Numbered from the stretch's first letter, positions 17,794 to 27,242 are shown. The stretch: DNA of 64,000 nt from Methanoregula sp. (GCA_041645435.1 JBAZQB010000004.1:62001-126000); one strand, 5' to 3'. Notes: generated from the sequence alone by a model not told the origin. Numbers and translations: made by a program.

Positions 17794-17989
17794 GAGCCTT
17801 ATGCTGGAGCTCCACAGAGGTTGTGCTGGATTTAAGATGGGAGAGCCCCCCGGCCCATGCCAGGCTGAACTTCTTTGCCGCAGGTTTTTTCTTCCTGCGG
17901 GCGAGTTCTTCAATATAGTGGATCGCTTCCTGCCGTAGGTCTGCGGGGAGATCGTCGATCATCCGGTGCACCGTTTCTGAAGTAGTCAT
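17777..17989 (-). CDS. VapB-like antitoxin (DUF2281-like)
   Basis: 70 residues. The N-terminal part (VHRMIDDLPADLRQEAIHYIEELARRKK) is the helical pattern of DUF2281 and related antitoxins; the C-terminal half (AWAGGLSHLKSSTTSVELQHKAHEWRD) ends in HEWRD, a tail shared by many VapC-partner antitoxins that wraps the toxin. AAGGAAACC precedes the ATG. It is the first gene of the pair. Confidence 0.85.
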   Translation of the reverse strand: MTTSETVHRMIDDLPADLRQEAIHYIEELARRKKKPAAKKFSLAWAGGLSHLKSSTTSVELQHKAHEWRD

Positions 17990-18575
17990 GCAGGTTTCCT
18001 TCTTTGTTCTCTTAATAATTGGTATTCCCTGTGCAATAATATATAGTTCTTCTCAAGCATCCAGTGTCCCGGGCAGGCCGGCGATGGGGGGTGATGCGGG
18101 CACATGAGGGGCTCCCACCCCCCTTTCGAAACAACCAGCCACAGGATACCCTTTCCGTCATAACTCCATGCGAATCCGAGCCCGCGTGCATGCAACCGGA
18201 GGGGGGGTGGGCCCCTGTCTTTCGTACGAAGGAGGGGTGGGGGTCCCGCCCTTGTGGTTTGGAGAGGGTCCCATCCCTCACGCTGAGGGAGGGGTATCCA
18301 CCCCCCTCCGGGTTTTAGTGCCGGGCGGGCCGTTCGGTCGTGGCTCCACAGGAAGTTGTGGGTGCAAGGGTGGAGGGCAACTTCACTTACAAGGGGTACA
18401 AATGAAATTAGAACTATTAGCAGGGGCGAGTGACTGTATCCATGGGTTCTTAAAAATAGAGAATAAAAAAAATTCAAAAACAATTAGAAATTCAAATCGT
18501 CAAATATATTGAGGTTTAAATTAAAAATAACACTATCTCAGTTTGTTTTCGTAGAAAAAATGGATTGTAATTCTT
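17990..18575. other. Non-coding region changing from G-rich to AT-rich
   Basis: 586 bases. 18060-18370 is G/C-run-rich and related to the 17.1-kb repeats; from about 18400 the sequence turns AT-rich (gaataaaaaaaattc) and remains so through the next two genes. TATA-like stretches at 18502-18509 and 18515-18524 probably serve the TIR-like gene. I see no gene. Confidence 0.55.
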
Positions 18576-19172
18576 ATGAAACCAAGAATTTTTATTAGTC
18601 ATTGCGAAAGAAATTTCGGGCCTACTGATTATGCAATCAGAATCATAGACGCGCTTGGGTGTATCCCGGTTATTGCAGAAAAACAACCAAAACTTTCAAG
18701 AAATGTTGGAAGTTTAGTTAAAAGTTCGATGGATTCATGTGAGGCGGTTATTGTGATTGCAACTCCCGATGACGATAGCCCTACCGGAAAAACGCCATCT
18801 CAAGCGGTGTCTATTGAAATCGGGATGATTAAAAAGACAAAAAAATTTGAAAACAGATGTATCATAATCAAAGAGATTAGCGTTAAATTCGGGTCCATGG
18901 TTCAAGAAGTTTATTACCCTTTTTCTATGGATGATTTTAGTCCAATCGCAGAAGCAATTCTTATTGAACTAGGCAGCATGGGCTTGTTCAAGAACCATTA
19001 TGAGCTCAGAGGTAGTGAATTACAGATACAAGAGTTAATGGAAACATTGTCAAAACTCCGTGATTTATTCCAAAGTGATCTATTGAAGGATGAGAGTTTA
19101 AAAGAAATTATAGAAGAACTATCTAAGCAAATGATCGATGTTGTAAAAAGGGGGTGCGAAAATGGACAGTAG
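18576..19172 (+). CDS. TIR-like domain protein, probable nucleotide hydrolase
   Basis: 198 residues. Residues 1-140 follow the TIR-like (CAP12/PF10137-type) layout: PRIFISHCERN strand 1, LGCIPVIAEKQP, then SCEAVIVIATPDDDSP (TPDDD 63-67) and SQAVSIEIGMI, where E81 could be the catalytic Glu. In bacterial defence, such domains destroy NAD+ or bind nucleotide signals. The last 50 residues are a charged coiled coil (LQIQELMETLSKLRDLF). The gene is much more AT-rich than its neighbours, suggesting recent transfer, and overlaps a membrane-protein gene by 11 bases. The family call is from motif pattern only. Confidence 0.7.
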   Translation: MKPRIFISHCERNFGPTDYAIRIIDALGCIPVIAEKQPKLSRNVGSLVKSSMDSCEAVIVIATPDDDSPTGKTPSQAVSIEIGMIKKTKKFENRCIIIKEISVKFGSMVQEVYYPFSMDDFSPIAEAILIELGSMGLFKNHYELRGSELQIQELMETLSKLRDLFQSDLLKDESLKEIIEELSKQMIDVVKRGCENGQ

Positions 19173-19374
19173 AAATGCACGCATTCAATATCTTACCAAT
19201 AAGGCCCAGATGGGTGTAATTACTCCTTTCGAACAAAACGAGTTGGCTCAATTACTTGGAAAAAACCAACAGAACTACAAAGGTTCAGAAGGACTTGCAC
19301 TACTTATCGGGTTAGGTCTTGCAGTAGTAGCTGGAGCACTAATTGCTGAGCTGTTGTGTGGCGGAAGGGATTGA
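19162..19374 (+). CDS. Small one-helix membrane partner of the TIR-like protein
   Basis: 70 residues: a charged, helical N-terminus (MDSRNARIQYLTNKAQMG, ITPFEQNELAQLLGKN) and one C-terminal membrane helix (LALLIGLGLAVVAGALIAEL). An excellent ribosome binding site (GGGGGTG, 19150-19156) sits inside the end of the TIR-like gene, so the two are translationally coupled. Such a layout fits a sensor or effector membrane partner; no family is recognised. Confidence 0.75.
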   Translation: MDSRNARIQYLTNKAQMGVITPFEQNELAQLLGKNQQNYKGSEGLALLIGLGLAVVAGALIAELLCGGRD

Positions 19375-19750
19375 TTTTTTCCTTTTTTGTGGGTATCCAA
19401 ATTTTTTTCTAATCTGACTTTTTTTATATTTTGAGGCCATTTACATTCGTACGTGGAAAGTAGAAGTCATACTTTAATTAGTAAATGACATGATTAATCG
19501 AACTTTCATTATATAATCCCCATATCCCCGCCCTCACCCTTCGAACCCCTTATAAACCTGTCAGTAATATATCTATCGTATCAACGATCTTTTGGTCGTT
19601 GATCCAGAATAACCTGCACCGGCGGCTTGCAAGGCGTCCGTGCAGGTGGCGGGAAACATGCGAGCGCTCGCAGAGGGATTCCCGTACAAATCCAACAGAA
19701 TAGCATAGCATACGAACACCATACCATAGAAGACCATACGAGGATATTAT
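19375..19750 (+). other. Intergenic region and leader of the PINA gene
   Basis: 376 bases. The first 170 are AT-rich with no gene. A TATA box at 19550-19556 (ttataaa) follows a C-rich stretch and predicts a transcript starting near 19578, giving a leader of about 170 bases. Confidence 0.55.
19578..19672 (+). promoter_or_regulatory. Structured 5' leader (three hairpins)
   Basis: Right at the predicted transcript start: stem 1 ATCAACGA/TCGTTGAT (19580-19587 with 19596-19603), stem 2 CCTGCAC/GTGCAGG (19613-19619 with 19640-19646) and a perfect 12-base palindrome GCGAGCGCTCGC (19660-19671). It could be a cis-regulatory leader or a small RNA. No known riboswitch matches in my reading. Confidence 0.5.
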
Positions 19751-21733
19751 ATGATTTTAGTTCCAGATACCAGCGTCCTCATCGACGGGCGCATAACCTC
19801 AATGATAAAAGCCGGTGAATACAAGGGTGCAACAATAATCGTCCCGGAAGCAGTGATTGCAGAACTCGAAGCCCAGGCAAATAACGGACGCGAAATAGGT
19901 TTCTCGGGCCTGAACGAACTGCAGCAACTGTGCAAAATGGCCGAAGAAAAAACCATAGAACTCCAGTTCTCCGGTATCCGCCCGACACTCGAACAGGTCA
20001 AGCTTGCCAGTGGCGGCGAGATCGATTCGATGATACGGGGTATCGCGTGCGAAAACAAGGCCCGGTTCATAACCAGCGATTTCGTGCAGGCAGAAGTGGC
20101 ACGGGCAAAAGGGCTCGATGTCATTTACCTAAAGCCGCAGGTCGGCGACTACGGGCCGCTCGGCATCGACCAGTTCTTTGACGAACACACGATCGCCGTG
20201 TACTTGAAAGAACGGATCGCCCCTACCGCAAAGAAGGGCACGATCAGCGACATGAAACTCGTGAAGATCCGTGACCAGCCGACCTCCGAGTACGAACTCC
20301 GTGCCATGGCACAGGAGATCCTCGAGCGGGCCAAGCGTGACCCCGACGGCTTCATCGAAGTCGAGAAGCGGGGCATCACCGTGGTGCAGATCGGTTCCAT
20401 GCGGATCGCGATCGCCCGCCGCCCGTTCTCAGACGGCATGGAGATCACCGCAGTCCGCCCGATCGTGGACGTGACCTTAAAGGATTACTCCAAATCCGAT
20501 GTGATCACGAAAAGGATCACCAGTGAAAAACGCGGGCTCATCATCGCCGGTTCACCCGGCTCGGGAAAGACCACGCTCGCCCAGAGCGTTGCGACATTCC
20601 TGTCAGACTCCGGCTACGTGGTCAAGACCATGGAGGCGCCCCGCGAACTCCAGGTACCGGACCAGATCACCCAGTATACCGCGCTTGACGGCAGCATGGC
20701 CAACACCGCTGACGTGCTCCTGCTCGTCCGGCCGGACTTCGTGATCTTCGACGAACTGCGGAAGAACGAGGACTTCAATGTCTTTGGCGACATGCGGCTC
20801 GCGGGCTTAGGCATGGTCGGCGTCATCCACGCAAACGGCGTGCGGGATGCCATCCAGCGTTTCTCCAACCGGGTTGACTTCTCGGTGCTCTCGCAGGTGG
20901 TCAACACGATCATCTTTGTCAAACAGGGAGTCATTTCCAGGGTCTACGATGTCGATTTCACCATCAAGGTGCCCAACGGGATGGCAGGCGACGTGCACAT
21001 GCGCCCGGTGACCACCGTGACCGACAACGAAACCGGCCAGCTCGTGCTCGATGTCTTCCGGTACGATGGCGAGACCATCGTCATGCCGGTCATGGCAGGT
21101 GTACCAGCCCCCGCAGCAATCATGGCAATGCCGGTAAAAACCCTGCAGGTGCAGCATATCGGCCAGCCGGTCATGCCGGCACCGCAGCTCACCCGTACCC
21201 CCGTACCGGTAGCACCGGAACCGGTGAAGAAAGAGAATGACGAACACCCCGGCTGGAGACTCACGGAAAAGGATGTCCAGCGCGAGATCGGGCGCTACAC
21301 TGAGGGCTTTATCGACGTCCAGATGATCAGCGATACCAAGGCAGTGGTATATATCGACGACAAGGACGTCCCGGCAGCAATCGGAAAGGGCGGCAAGAAC
21401 ATCTCGGCAATCGTCAACAAGATCGGCATCGGTATCGACATCAAGCCCCGCTCCGAGTTCGACCGGCAGCAGATGCAGGGCCAGCCGCAGAGAGCTGAAG
21501 AGGAGATGAACCTTGGCGGCGGCGTGAAGATCCAGACCGACAAGAAGCAGCTGACGATCATTGCTCCTGAACAGAGCGGCAAGATTGTTGACGTGTTTGC
21601 CGGAAAGGAATACCTCTTCACCGCAACCGTGAATGAACAGGGTGAGATCCACCTTGCCAAGAACTCAAGCATTGCCCAGGAGATGATCCGGCGCTACCAG
21701 AATAGCGAGATCATCAAGCTGCGGCCGGTATAA
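19751..21733 (+). CDS. PIN-ATPase-KH protein (PINA family)
   Basis: 660 residues in three parts: an N-terminal PIN domain (MILVPDTSVLIDGR, with ELE and FITSD acids), a RecA-like PilT-type ATPase (Walker A GSPGSGKTT at 267-275; Walker B DFVIFDELRK; His box GVIHANGVRDA) and a KH domain (about 540-590, AAIGKGGKNISAIVNKIGIGI), followed by a TRAM-like tail. In Sulfolobus, PINA is a hexameric Holliday-junction helicase working with Hjc. GAGG at 19739-19742 supports the start. Co-oriented with leuS 27 bases downstream. Confidence 0.93.
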   Translation: MILVPDTSVLIDGRITSMIKAGEYKGATIIVPEAVIAELEAQANNGREIGFSGLNELQQLCKMAEEKTIELQFSGIRPTLEQVKLASGGEIDSMIRGIACENKARFITSDFVQAEVARAKGLDVIYLKPQVGDYGPLGIDQFFDEHTIAVYLKERIAPTAKKGTISDMKLVKIRDQPTSEYELRAMAQEILERAKRDPDGFIEVEKRGITVVQIGSMRIAIARRPFSDGMEITAVRPIVDVTLKDYSKSDVITKRITSEKRGLIIAGSPGSGKTTLAQSVATFLSDSGYVVKTMEAPRELQVPDQITQYTALDGSMANTADVLLLVRPDFVIFDELRKNEDFNVFGDMRLAGLGMVGVIHANGVRDAIQRFSNRVDFSVLSQVVNTIIFVKQGVISRVYDVDFTIKVPNGMAGDVHMRPVTTVTDNETGQLVLDVFRYDGETIVMPVMAGVPAPAAIMAMPVKTLQVQHIGQPVMPAPQLTRTPVPVAPEPVKKENDEHPGWRLTEKDVQREIGRYTEGFIDVQMISDTKAVVYIDDKDVPAAIGKGGKNISAIVNKIGIGIDIKPRSEFDRQQMQGQPQRAEEEMNLGGGVKIQTDKKQLTIIAPEQSGKIVDVFAGKEYLFTATVNEQGEIHLAKNSSIAQEMIRRYQNSEIIKLRPV

Positions 21734-21760
21734 TTCTTTTTTTTAAAAAAAGGTGATGAT

Positions 21761-24547
21761 GTGAGCGAATTTGATCTGGGCAGATTTGAAGAAGAAGCGC
21801 ACGAGCGGTGGATACACGCATTTGAGTCCAACCCGTCGAATCTGGAAAAGTTCTACATAAACGTCGCATTCCCGTACCCGAGCGGCGCCATGCACGTAGG
21901 CCACGGGCGGACGTACATCGTGCCGGATGTCATCGCACGGTTCTGGCGAATGAAAGGCCGGCAGGTACTCTTCCCGATGGGATTCCATGTCACGGGAGCC
22001 CCGGTAGTCGGCATCTCGAAACGGATCGCAAACAAGGACCCAAAAACGATCCACCTCTACCGCGATCTCTACCGGGTACCGCAGAACGTGCTCGATGAGT
22101 TCACCGATCCGCTGGTCATCGTCAAGCACTTTGCGTCAGAGTACCAGCGGGTGATGACCGCGTGCGGCCTCTCGATCGACTGGCGGCGCCGGTTCATCAC
22201 GGTAGACCCGAGCTACAGCAAGTTCATCGAATGGCAGTGGAAGCACCTCTACGGGGCCGGTCACGTGCTCAAGGGGGTCCACCCGGTCCGCTTCTGCACG
22301 GTTGACGACAATCCCGTGGGCGACCACGACCTGCTCGAAGGGGACAAGGCCGAAGTCATAAAATTCACGCTGGTCATGTTCCGGTTCGGCGACGCGTTCA
22401 TCCCAACCGCAACCCTCCGCCCTGAGACCATCCACGGCGTTACCAACCTCTGGGCGAACCCGACAGTCACCTATGTCAGGGTGCTCGTTGACGGCAAGGC
22501 CTGGATCGTCTCTAAAGAGGCAGCAGAGAAACTCGCCCTCCAGGACCACACGGTTGAGATCAGGGAAGAGATCGCCGGAAAAGATCTGGTCGACAAGAAC
22601 GTTTCCCACCCGCTCTGCGGCGAAGTACCGATCCTCCCTGCGGATTTTGTTGACCCGGACATGGCAAGCGGTCTCGTCATGAGCGTGCCCGCCCATGCAC
22701 CGTTCGACTACATCGCCCTCCGCGACCTCCAGCAGGCCGGTAAATATACGACCCTCAAACCCATACCGCTGATAAAGGTTGAGGGTTACGGGGAGATCCC
22801 GGCCAAGGATGCCGTCGAGAAGGCCGGCATAAGGAACCAGATGGACAACCGGATGGACGCCCTCACGCAGGAGATCTACTCTGCGGAATTCTCAAAAGGG
22901 AAACTATTTGAAAAATACGGCGGAAAACCGGTCCGCGTGGCCCGTGACGATGTCGCTCTCCTCATGACCGAGAAGTACGATTCGGTTGTCATGTACGAGT
23001 TCGACCAGCGGCCGGTCATCTGCCGGTGCGGTAACCGCGTGAAGGTCAAGATCCTGCACGACCAGTGGTTCTTAAAGTACAGCGACCCGGAGTGGAAACA
23101 GCAGGTCTCCGATCACTTAAAGGACATGGCGCTCGTGCCCCCCGAGGTCCGGGTCGAGTTTGACCGCACGGTTGGCTGGCTCAAGGACTGGGCCTGCACC
23201 CGCCGCGTGGGGCTCGGCACCCGTTTCCCGTGGGACACCACCCAGTTAATCGAACCCCTCTCGGACTCCACCGTCTACATGGCGTACTACACGATCGCCC
23301 ACAGGATTCGCGAGATCGATTCCAAACTGCTCACCCCCGAAGTATTCGACTACATCTTCCTCGGCAAGAAATCCGAAGACCTGCCAGAGATAAAGAAACT
23401 CGATGCCATGCGAAAAGAGTTCCTCTACTGGTACCCGTACGACTTCCGGTTCTCGGCAAAGGATCTTATCTCGAACCACCTCACCTTCCAGATCTTCCAT
23501 CACGTCACGGTCTTTGAAGGCCAGAAGGACAAGTTCCCGAAAGGCATGGTTGTCTTTGGCATGGGTCTCTTAAACGGCGCCAAGATGTCCTCTTCGAAAG
23601 GCAACGTCTTCCTGCTCGAGGATGCTGTGCAGGAGTTCGGGGCGGACACCGTGCGCATGTTCTTAATGGGCAGCGCCGAGCCGTGGCAGGACTTTGACTG
23701 GAGAAACGAACTCGTCATCTCGACCAGGAAGCAGATCGAGCGGTTCTATGCAACCATCATGGAGATGAAGGATGCCGGCGGAGAACCGCACGATATCGAC
23801 AAGTGGCTCGTCAGTCGGCTCCAGGTGCATATCGAGCGGACCACCGAGGCGCTCAATAACTTCCAGACCCGGCAGGCCCTCCAGGAAGCCTGGTTTGGCA
23901 TCGAGACCGACCTGAAGTGGTACCGCCGGAGGCTGCCCGAGAACTGCGATGGCAGCCGGGAACTCCACACGCTCTGCTCCGTCTGGGTGCGGCTCCTTTC
24001 GCCGTTCATCCCGTTTACGGGGGAGCACCTGTGGAAGGAACTGGCCGGAGAAGGACTCGTCTCGTTTGCCCCGTGGCCGGTTGCAGACCAGAAACTCGTC
24101 AGCCCCCGGGTCGAACTTTCGGAGGAACTGCTCTCCCGCACGGTAGAGGACATCGAATCGATCATGAAGCTGATCCAGTTTACCCCAAAGGCGGTCACGA
24201 TCGCCCTTGCACCGGAGTGGAAGCATGATATCTTCCGGACAATTGCACAATCCTCGGACAGGAACACCGTGATCAAGGAGATCATGAAGAACGATGCCAT
24301 GAAGAAGCGGGGCAAAGAGGCGACCGATGCCGCAAAACAGTGCACCACGCTCATCCACCGGCTCCCCCCGCAGGTTGTTGCCCCGCTGGCACAGGACCCG
24401 ATCAACGAGCGTGCGGTCTTTGAAGCAGCACAGGTGTTCCTCGAACACGAATTTGGGGTACCCGTGCATATCACCGATGCCGAAGACGGCGTGCACGTAA
24501 AAGCAGCAACCGCCCTGCCGTTCAAGCCGGCGATTATTATTGAATAA
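21761..24547 (+). CDS. leuS: Leucyl-tRNA synthetase
   Basis: 928 residues, archaeal-type class I enzyme that attaches leucine to tRNA-Leu. The HIGH motif region is PYPSGAMHVGHG (38-49), the editing CP1 insertion covers about 200-400 and the KMSKS loop reads KMSSSKGN. The anticodon-binding helical domain and a C-terminal extension follow. It starts with GTG; GGTGA is 4 bases upstream. The 27-base gap to the PINA gene suggests co-transcription. Confidence 0.97.
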   Translation: MSEFDLGRFEEEAHERWIHAFESNPSNLEKFYINVAFPYPSGAMHVGHGRTYIVPDVIARFWRMKGRQVLFPMGFHVTGAPVVGISKRIANKDPKTIHLYRDLYRVPQNVLDEFTDPLVIVKHFASEYQRVMTACGLSIDWRRRFITVDPSYSKFIEWQWKHLYGAGHVLKGVHPVRFCTVDDNPVGDHDLLEGDKAEVIKFTLVMFRFGDAFIPTATLRPETIHGVTNLWANPTVTYVRVLVDGKAWIVSKEAAEKLALQDHTVEIREEIAGKDLVDKNVSHPLCGEVPILPADFVDPDMASGLVMSVPAHAPFDYIALRDLQQAGKYTTLKPIPLIKVEGYGEIPAKDAVEKAGIRNQMDNRMDALTQEIYSAEFSKGKLFEKYGGKPVRVARDDVALLMTEKYDSVVMYEFDQRPVICRCGNRVKVKILHDQWFLKYSDPEWKQQVSDHLKDMALVPPEVRVEFDRTVGWLKDWACTRRVGLGTRFPWDTTQLIEPLSDSTVYMAYYTIAHRIREIDSKLLTPEVFDYIFLGKKSEDLPEIKKLDAMRKEFLYWYPYDFRFSAKDLISNHLTFQIFHHVTVFEGQKDKFPKGMVVFGMGLLNGAKMSSSKGNVFLLEDAVQEFGADTVRMFLMGSAEPWQDFDWRNELVISTRKQIERFYATIMEMKDAGGEPHDIDKWLVSRLQVHIERTTEALNNFQTRQALQEAWFGIETDLKWYRRRLPENCDGSRELHTLCSVWVRLLSPFIPFTGEHLWKELAGEGLVSFAPWPVADQKLVSPRVELSEELLSRTVEDIESIMKLIQFTPKAVTIALAPEWKHDIFRTIAQSSDRNTVIKEIMKNDAMKKRGKEATDAAKQCTTLIHRLPPQVVAPLAQDPINERAVFEAAQVFLEHEFGVPVHITDAEDGVHVKAATALPFKPAIIIE

Positions 24548-25024
24548 TCTCTCTTTTTTGGCTCTGTTGAAACTCTCTTTGATACAAGCGGTTGCTCTTG
24601 GGGGCTCCAGCACAAAGTGCCTCCGCCCCCGCCGCTCGGGTATCCCCCAATTGCGATATTCCCTCAGACGGTTGAAGAAGAACTCCGATAAAGGGGGGTC
24701 AAGGAGTGCTCCCCTTGGGCTGCTTCCCCCTCTGGGGGAGAGAGGGGGTTACAATCCTAACTGCCACAGAGGACCCAATGAATGAAGGAAATGAGGATTT
24801 CAACAGAGTCTCTTTTTTCTTATTTTGTTCAGAAGGGGCCCTCTGGTGGAATCAAAGGTGGCAGTGCCTGGACAAAACAGTGCACCCAGGAGTAAACATT
24901 CCAGGCAGGTTCTTAAAACACAGGTACTTAACGTGCGGGTACCGGGAACGATACAATAACTGAAGATTATTTATTGCCCTGAAACAATCACCCATATACC
25001 AAAAACCCGGGAGCTATACCCCTC
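24548..25024. other. Intergenic region with a miniature element
   Basis: Besides the element at 24552-24818, it holds a TATA-like gattatttatt near 24965-24975 that fits the 25025 gene. No other gene seen. Confidence 0.5.
24552..24818. mobile_element. Miniature inverted-repeat element, copy B, with 8-bp target duplication
   Basis: A 251-bp element at 24560-24810, same family as copy A. The left end is GGCTCTGTTGAAACTC and the right end, read inward, GACTCTGTTGAAATCC, so the repeats carry small mismatches. The exact 8-bp direct repeat TCTTTTTT flanks it at 24552-24559 and 24811-24818. Internal blocks shared with copy A include gggggctccagcac, ccgccgctcgggtatccccc, attgcgata and ctctgggggagagaggggg. 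It begins 12 bases after the leuS stop. Confidence 0.9.
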
Positions 25025-27160
25025 TTGAGCTTCTTTAATAAATTTCTGCATCGCGATGAACAAAAAAGCGAGCCGCAGGCCACGCATCCCGACAAGTATG
25101 CCCCCCCTCAGGCACCGGGGGAATCAACCGGCGCTGCAGAGAATGATCCCCGGAGGGGAATTTTCTGGATACGGCGTGGACAGAACCAGTGGTCGGTCGG
25201 AGACTGCGATAAAGCTCTCGAGAGTTTCAACAAGGGACTGGAGATCGAACCCGATCATGCGGAACTGCTGGTCTACCGGGGTCTGGCCCTGGGAAACCTG
25301 GGACGATACCGTGAGGCAATCGCCGCATTCGGGATGGCACTGACCCGGGATCCCGGCAATAGTAATGCCGCCATCAACCGGGGAATTGCACTTGGGGCAG
25401 CGGGGGATTATGAGGACGCACTCGTTGTTTTTGACCGGGCAATCAGCGCAGATCCCAAAAATTCCCTTGCCTGGTACAACAAAGGTCTCGCTCTCCTGGC
25501 CTTGGGAAAAGAGGGGGAAGCAGCCGCAGCATATGAAAATGCATTCGCGATCACTCCTGACCTTCCGGTAATTCCCCATAACATCCTTACCCTGCTGAAC
25601 AAAAGTGCAATCCTTGAAAAAACCGGGAGATATGATGATGCACTGGTCCCGCTCAACCAGGTGCTATCCATCAACCCGCGTTGTATCGAGGGCCTGATCA
25701 GGAAGGGGAGGTTATTTAGAAAACTGGGACGGTATCTGGTAGCTATCGATGTATTTGAACATACAGTAAAAGATTTCCCGGAAAATCCTGAGTTAATTGA
25801 GGAAATCAGGATAACTCTTATTGAATGGGGAATGCGTGAAGGGGCGATATGGCCATTTGAGAGAGCGATAACCCTCAATCCGACCAACCCGGATGCCTGG
25901 TGCGAGAAGGGAAATATGCTGGTACGACAGGGGAAATTCAATGATGCACTTGTTGCGTTTAATACCATAGAACAGATCGATCCGGAAAATATTCCGGTGC
26001 TCACAAGTCTGGCTGATCTGTACCGGAAAATGGGGTCGGGTGAACAGGCAGTCAAGACTTACGACAGGATCCTCGACTTGGATCCAACCAATGCCCTGTG
26101 TTGGTACAACCGGGGAAGTATCCTGCAGGCTCGCGGGAATACCGCTGAAGCTATTGCCTCCTACCGCCGTGTGCTTTCCCTTGGGATGGAGGATCCAGAG
26201 GTCTATTACGCGATGGGCATTGTCCTCATGGACCATAATGAATATCCTGAAGCGTGTGAGGCATTCACCCGATGCCTTGAAAAAAACCCGAAGAATGCCC
26301 AGGCATGGTACAATAAGGGAGTCGTCCTCCAGAACCTCGAAAGGAGCGAAGAGGCCTTTCAGGCCTACGAGCATGCGGTAGCAGAAGATGCCCGTAACCT
26401 GTCTTCCTGGTATAACCGGGGAACAATCCTTGAAACGATGGAAAAATTCGAAGAAGCGCTGGCCTCGTACAGCCAGGCCATTTCCTTAAACCCGGATCAT
26501 GAGAAGGCCCTCTATCGCAAGGGAGTCATTCTTGATCATCTTGGCAGGGATGCTGAAGCCATCCATCTCTTTGATCATGCACTGGATATCAACCCTCGGG
26601 ACAAAGACACCCTGTATGCAAAAGGTATGGCGCTGGAAAAAGTCGGGAAAGAATCAGAATCCCTCTTGTGCTATAACCAGGCGCTTGCTCTTGACAATAA
26701 AAACGTCCGGGTTCTGATGCGCAAAGCAGTGATTCTTGAGAAGCTGGGGAAGGAGTATGAAGCTTACGAGTGTTATACCCGGGCAATGGAGATCAACCCC
26801 GGGCTTTTGGAGGCGCAGGAAGAATTGGGCTCTCTCAATCCATGGATCGAGATTATTTGCAGGAGTATACAAAAAAATCCCAATGGCTGGTATGTCATTG
26901 ACCTGCTGGTCAGAAATACCGGGAAATCATTTGCTTATAATATCACCCTGAGCGTCAAAGGGTGTGAAAGTTCCCGGATTCCAAAGCCCTTCATGGTCCC
27001 TCATGGTGAAGAGAAAGATGTAATCCTCCAGATCCGTGCAGACCCTGCATGCACGGATCCCATTGAGGTTCAGGCGGTGTATCACAACAAACTGACCCGG
27101 GAGTTTGATGAGGTTATCCAGATCTCGTTATCAGAAGAGGGGACCGCAGAAAAACCCTGA
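25025..27160 (+). CDS. Tetratricopeptide-repeat protein
   Basis: 711 residues starting at TTG, with GGGAG about 11 bases upstream. About 15 TPR units run from residue 40 to 600 (AWYNKG, ALLALGKEGEA, AFAITP patterns), forming a long solenoid for protein binding. The last 100 residues (GWYVIDLLVRNTGKSFAYNI to EVIQISL) form an immunoglobulin-like CARDB-type domain. No signal peptide, so it is likely cytoplasmic. TPR proteins of this size are common in Methanomicrobiales; the partner is unknown. Confidence 0.9.
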   Translation: MSFFNKFLHRDEQKSEPQATHPDKYAPPQAPGESTGAAENDPRRGIFWIRRGQNQWSVGDCDKALESFNKGLEIEPDHAELLVYRGLALGNLGRYREAIAAFGMALTRDPGNSNAAINRGIALGAAGDYEDALVVFDRAISADPKNSLAWYNKGLALLALGKEGEAAAAYENAFAITPDLPVIPHNILTLLNKSAILEKTGRYDDALVPLNQVLSINPRCIEGLIRKGRLFRKLGRYLVAIDVFEHTVKDFPENPELIEEIRITLIEWGMREGAIWPFERAITLNPTNPDAWCEKGNMLVRQGKFNDALVAFNTIEQIDPENIPVLTSLADLYRKMGSGEQAVKTYDRILDLDPTNALCWYNRGSILQARGNTAEAIASYRRVLSLGMEDPEVYYAMGIVLMDHNEYPEACEAFTRCLEKNPKNAQAWYNKGVVLQNLERSEEAFQAYEHAVAEDARNLSSWYNRGTILETMEKFEEALASYSQAISLNPDHEKALYRKGVILDHLGRDAEAIHLFDHALDINPRDKDTLYAKGMALEKVGKESESLLCYNQALALDNKNVRVLMRKAVILEKLGKEYEAYECYTRAMEINPGLLEAQEELGSLNPWIEIICRSIQKNPNGWYVIDLLVRNTGKSFAYNITLSVKGCESSRIPKPFMVPHGEEKDVILQIRADPACTDPIEVQAVYHNKLTREFDEVIQISLSEEGTAEKP

Positions 27161-27242
27161 AAAAACAATAGTCTGTCTCACACTTTTATTCCCTCCACAA
27201 GCCAGATATCCTCACACCAATTACCATCCTGTAGGAAATATC

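Noticed and set aside
19578..19672. tRNA or known riboswitch in the PINA leader
   Set aside because: The stems do not form a cloverleaf and no TTC-loop or known riboswitch core is visible; kept only as a structured leader.
20807..21652. 281-codon frame opposite the PINA gene
   Set aside because: His/Asp-rich shadow of a GC-rich gene with clear domains on the plus strand.
23663..24615. Long frames opposite leuS
   Set aside because: Antisense to leuS, whose identity is certain; no start signals.
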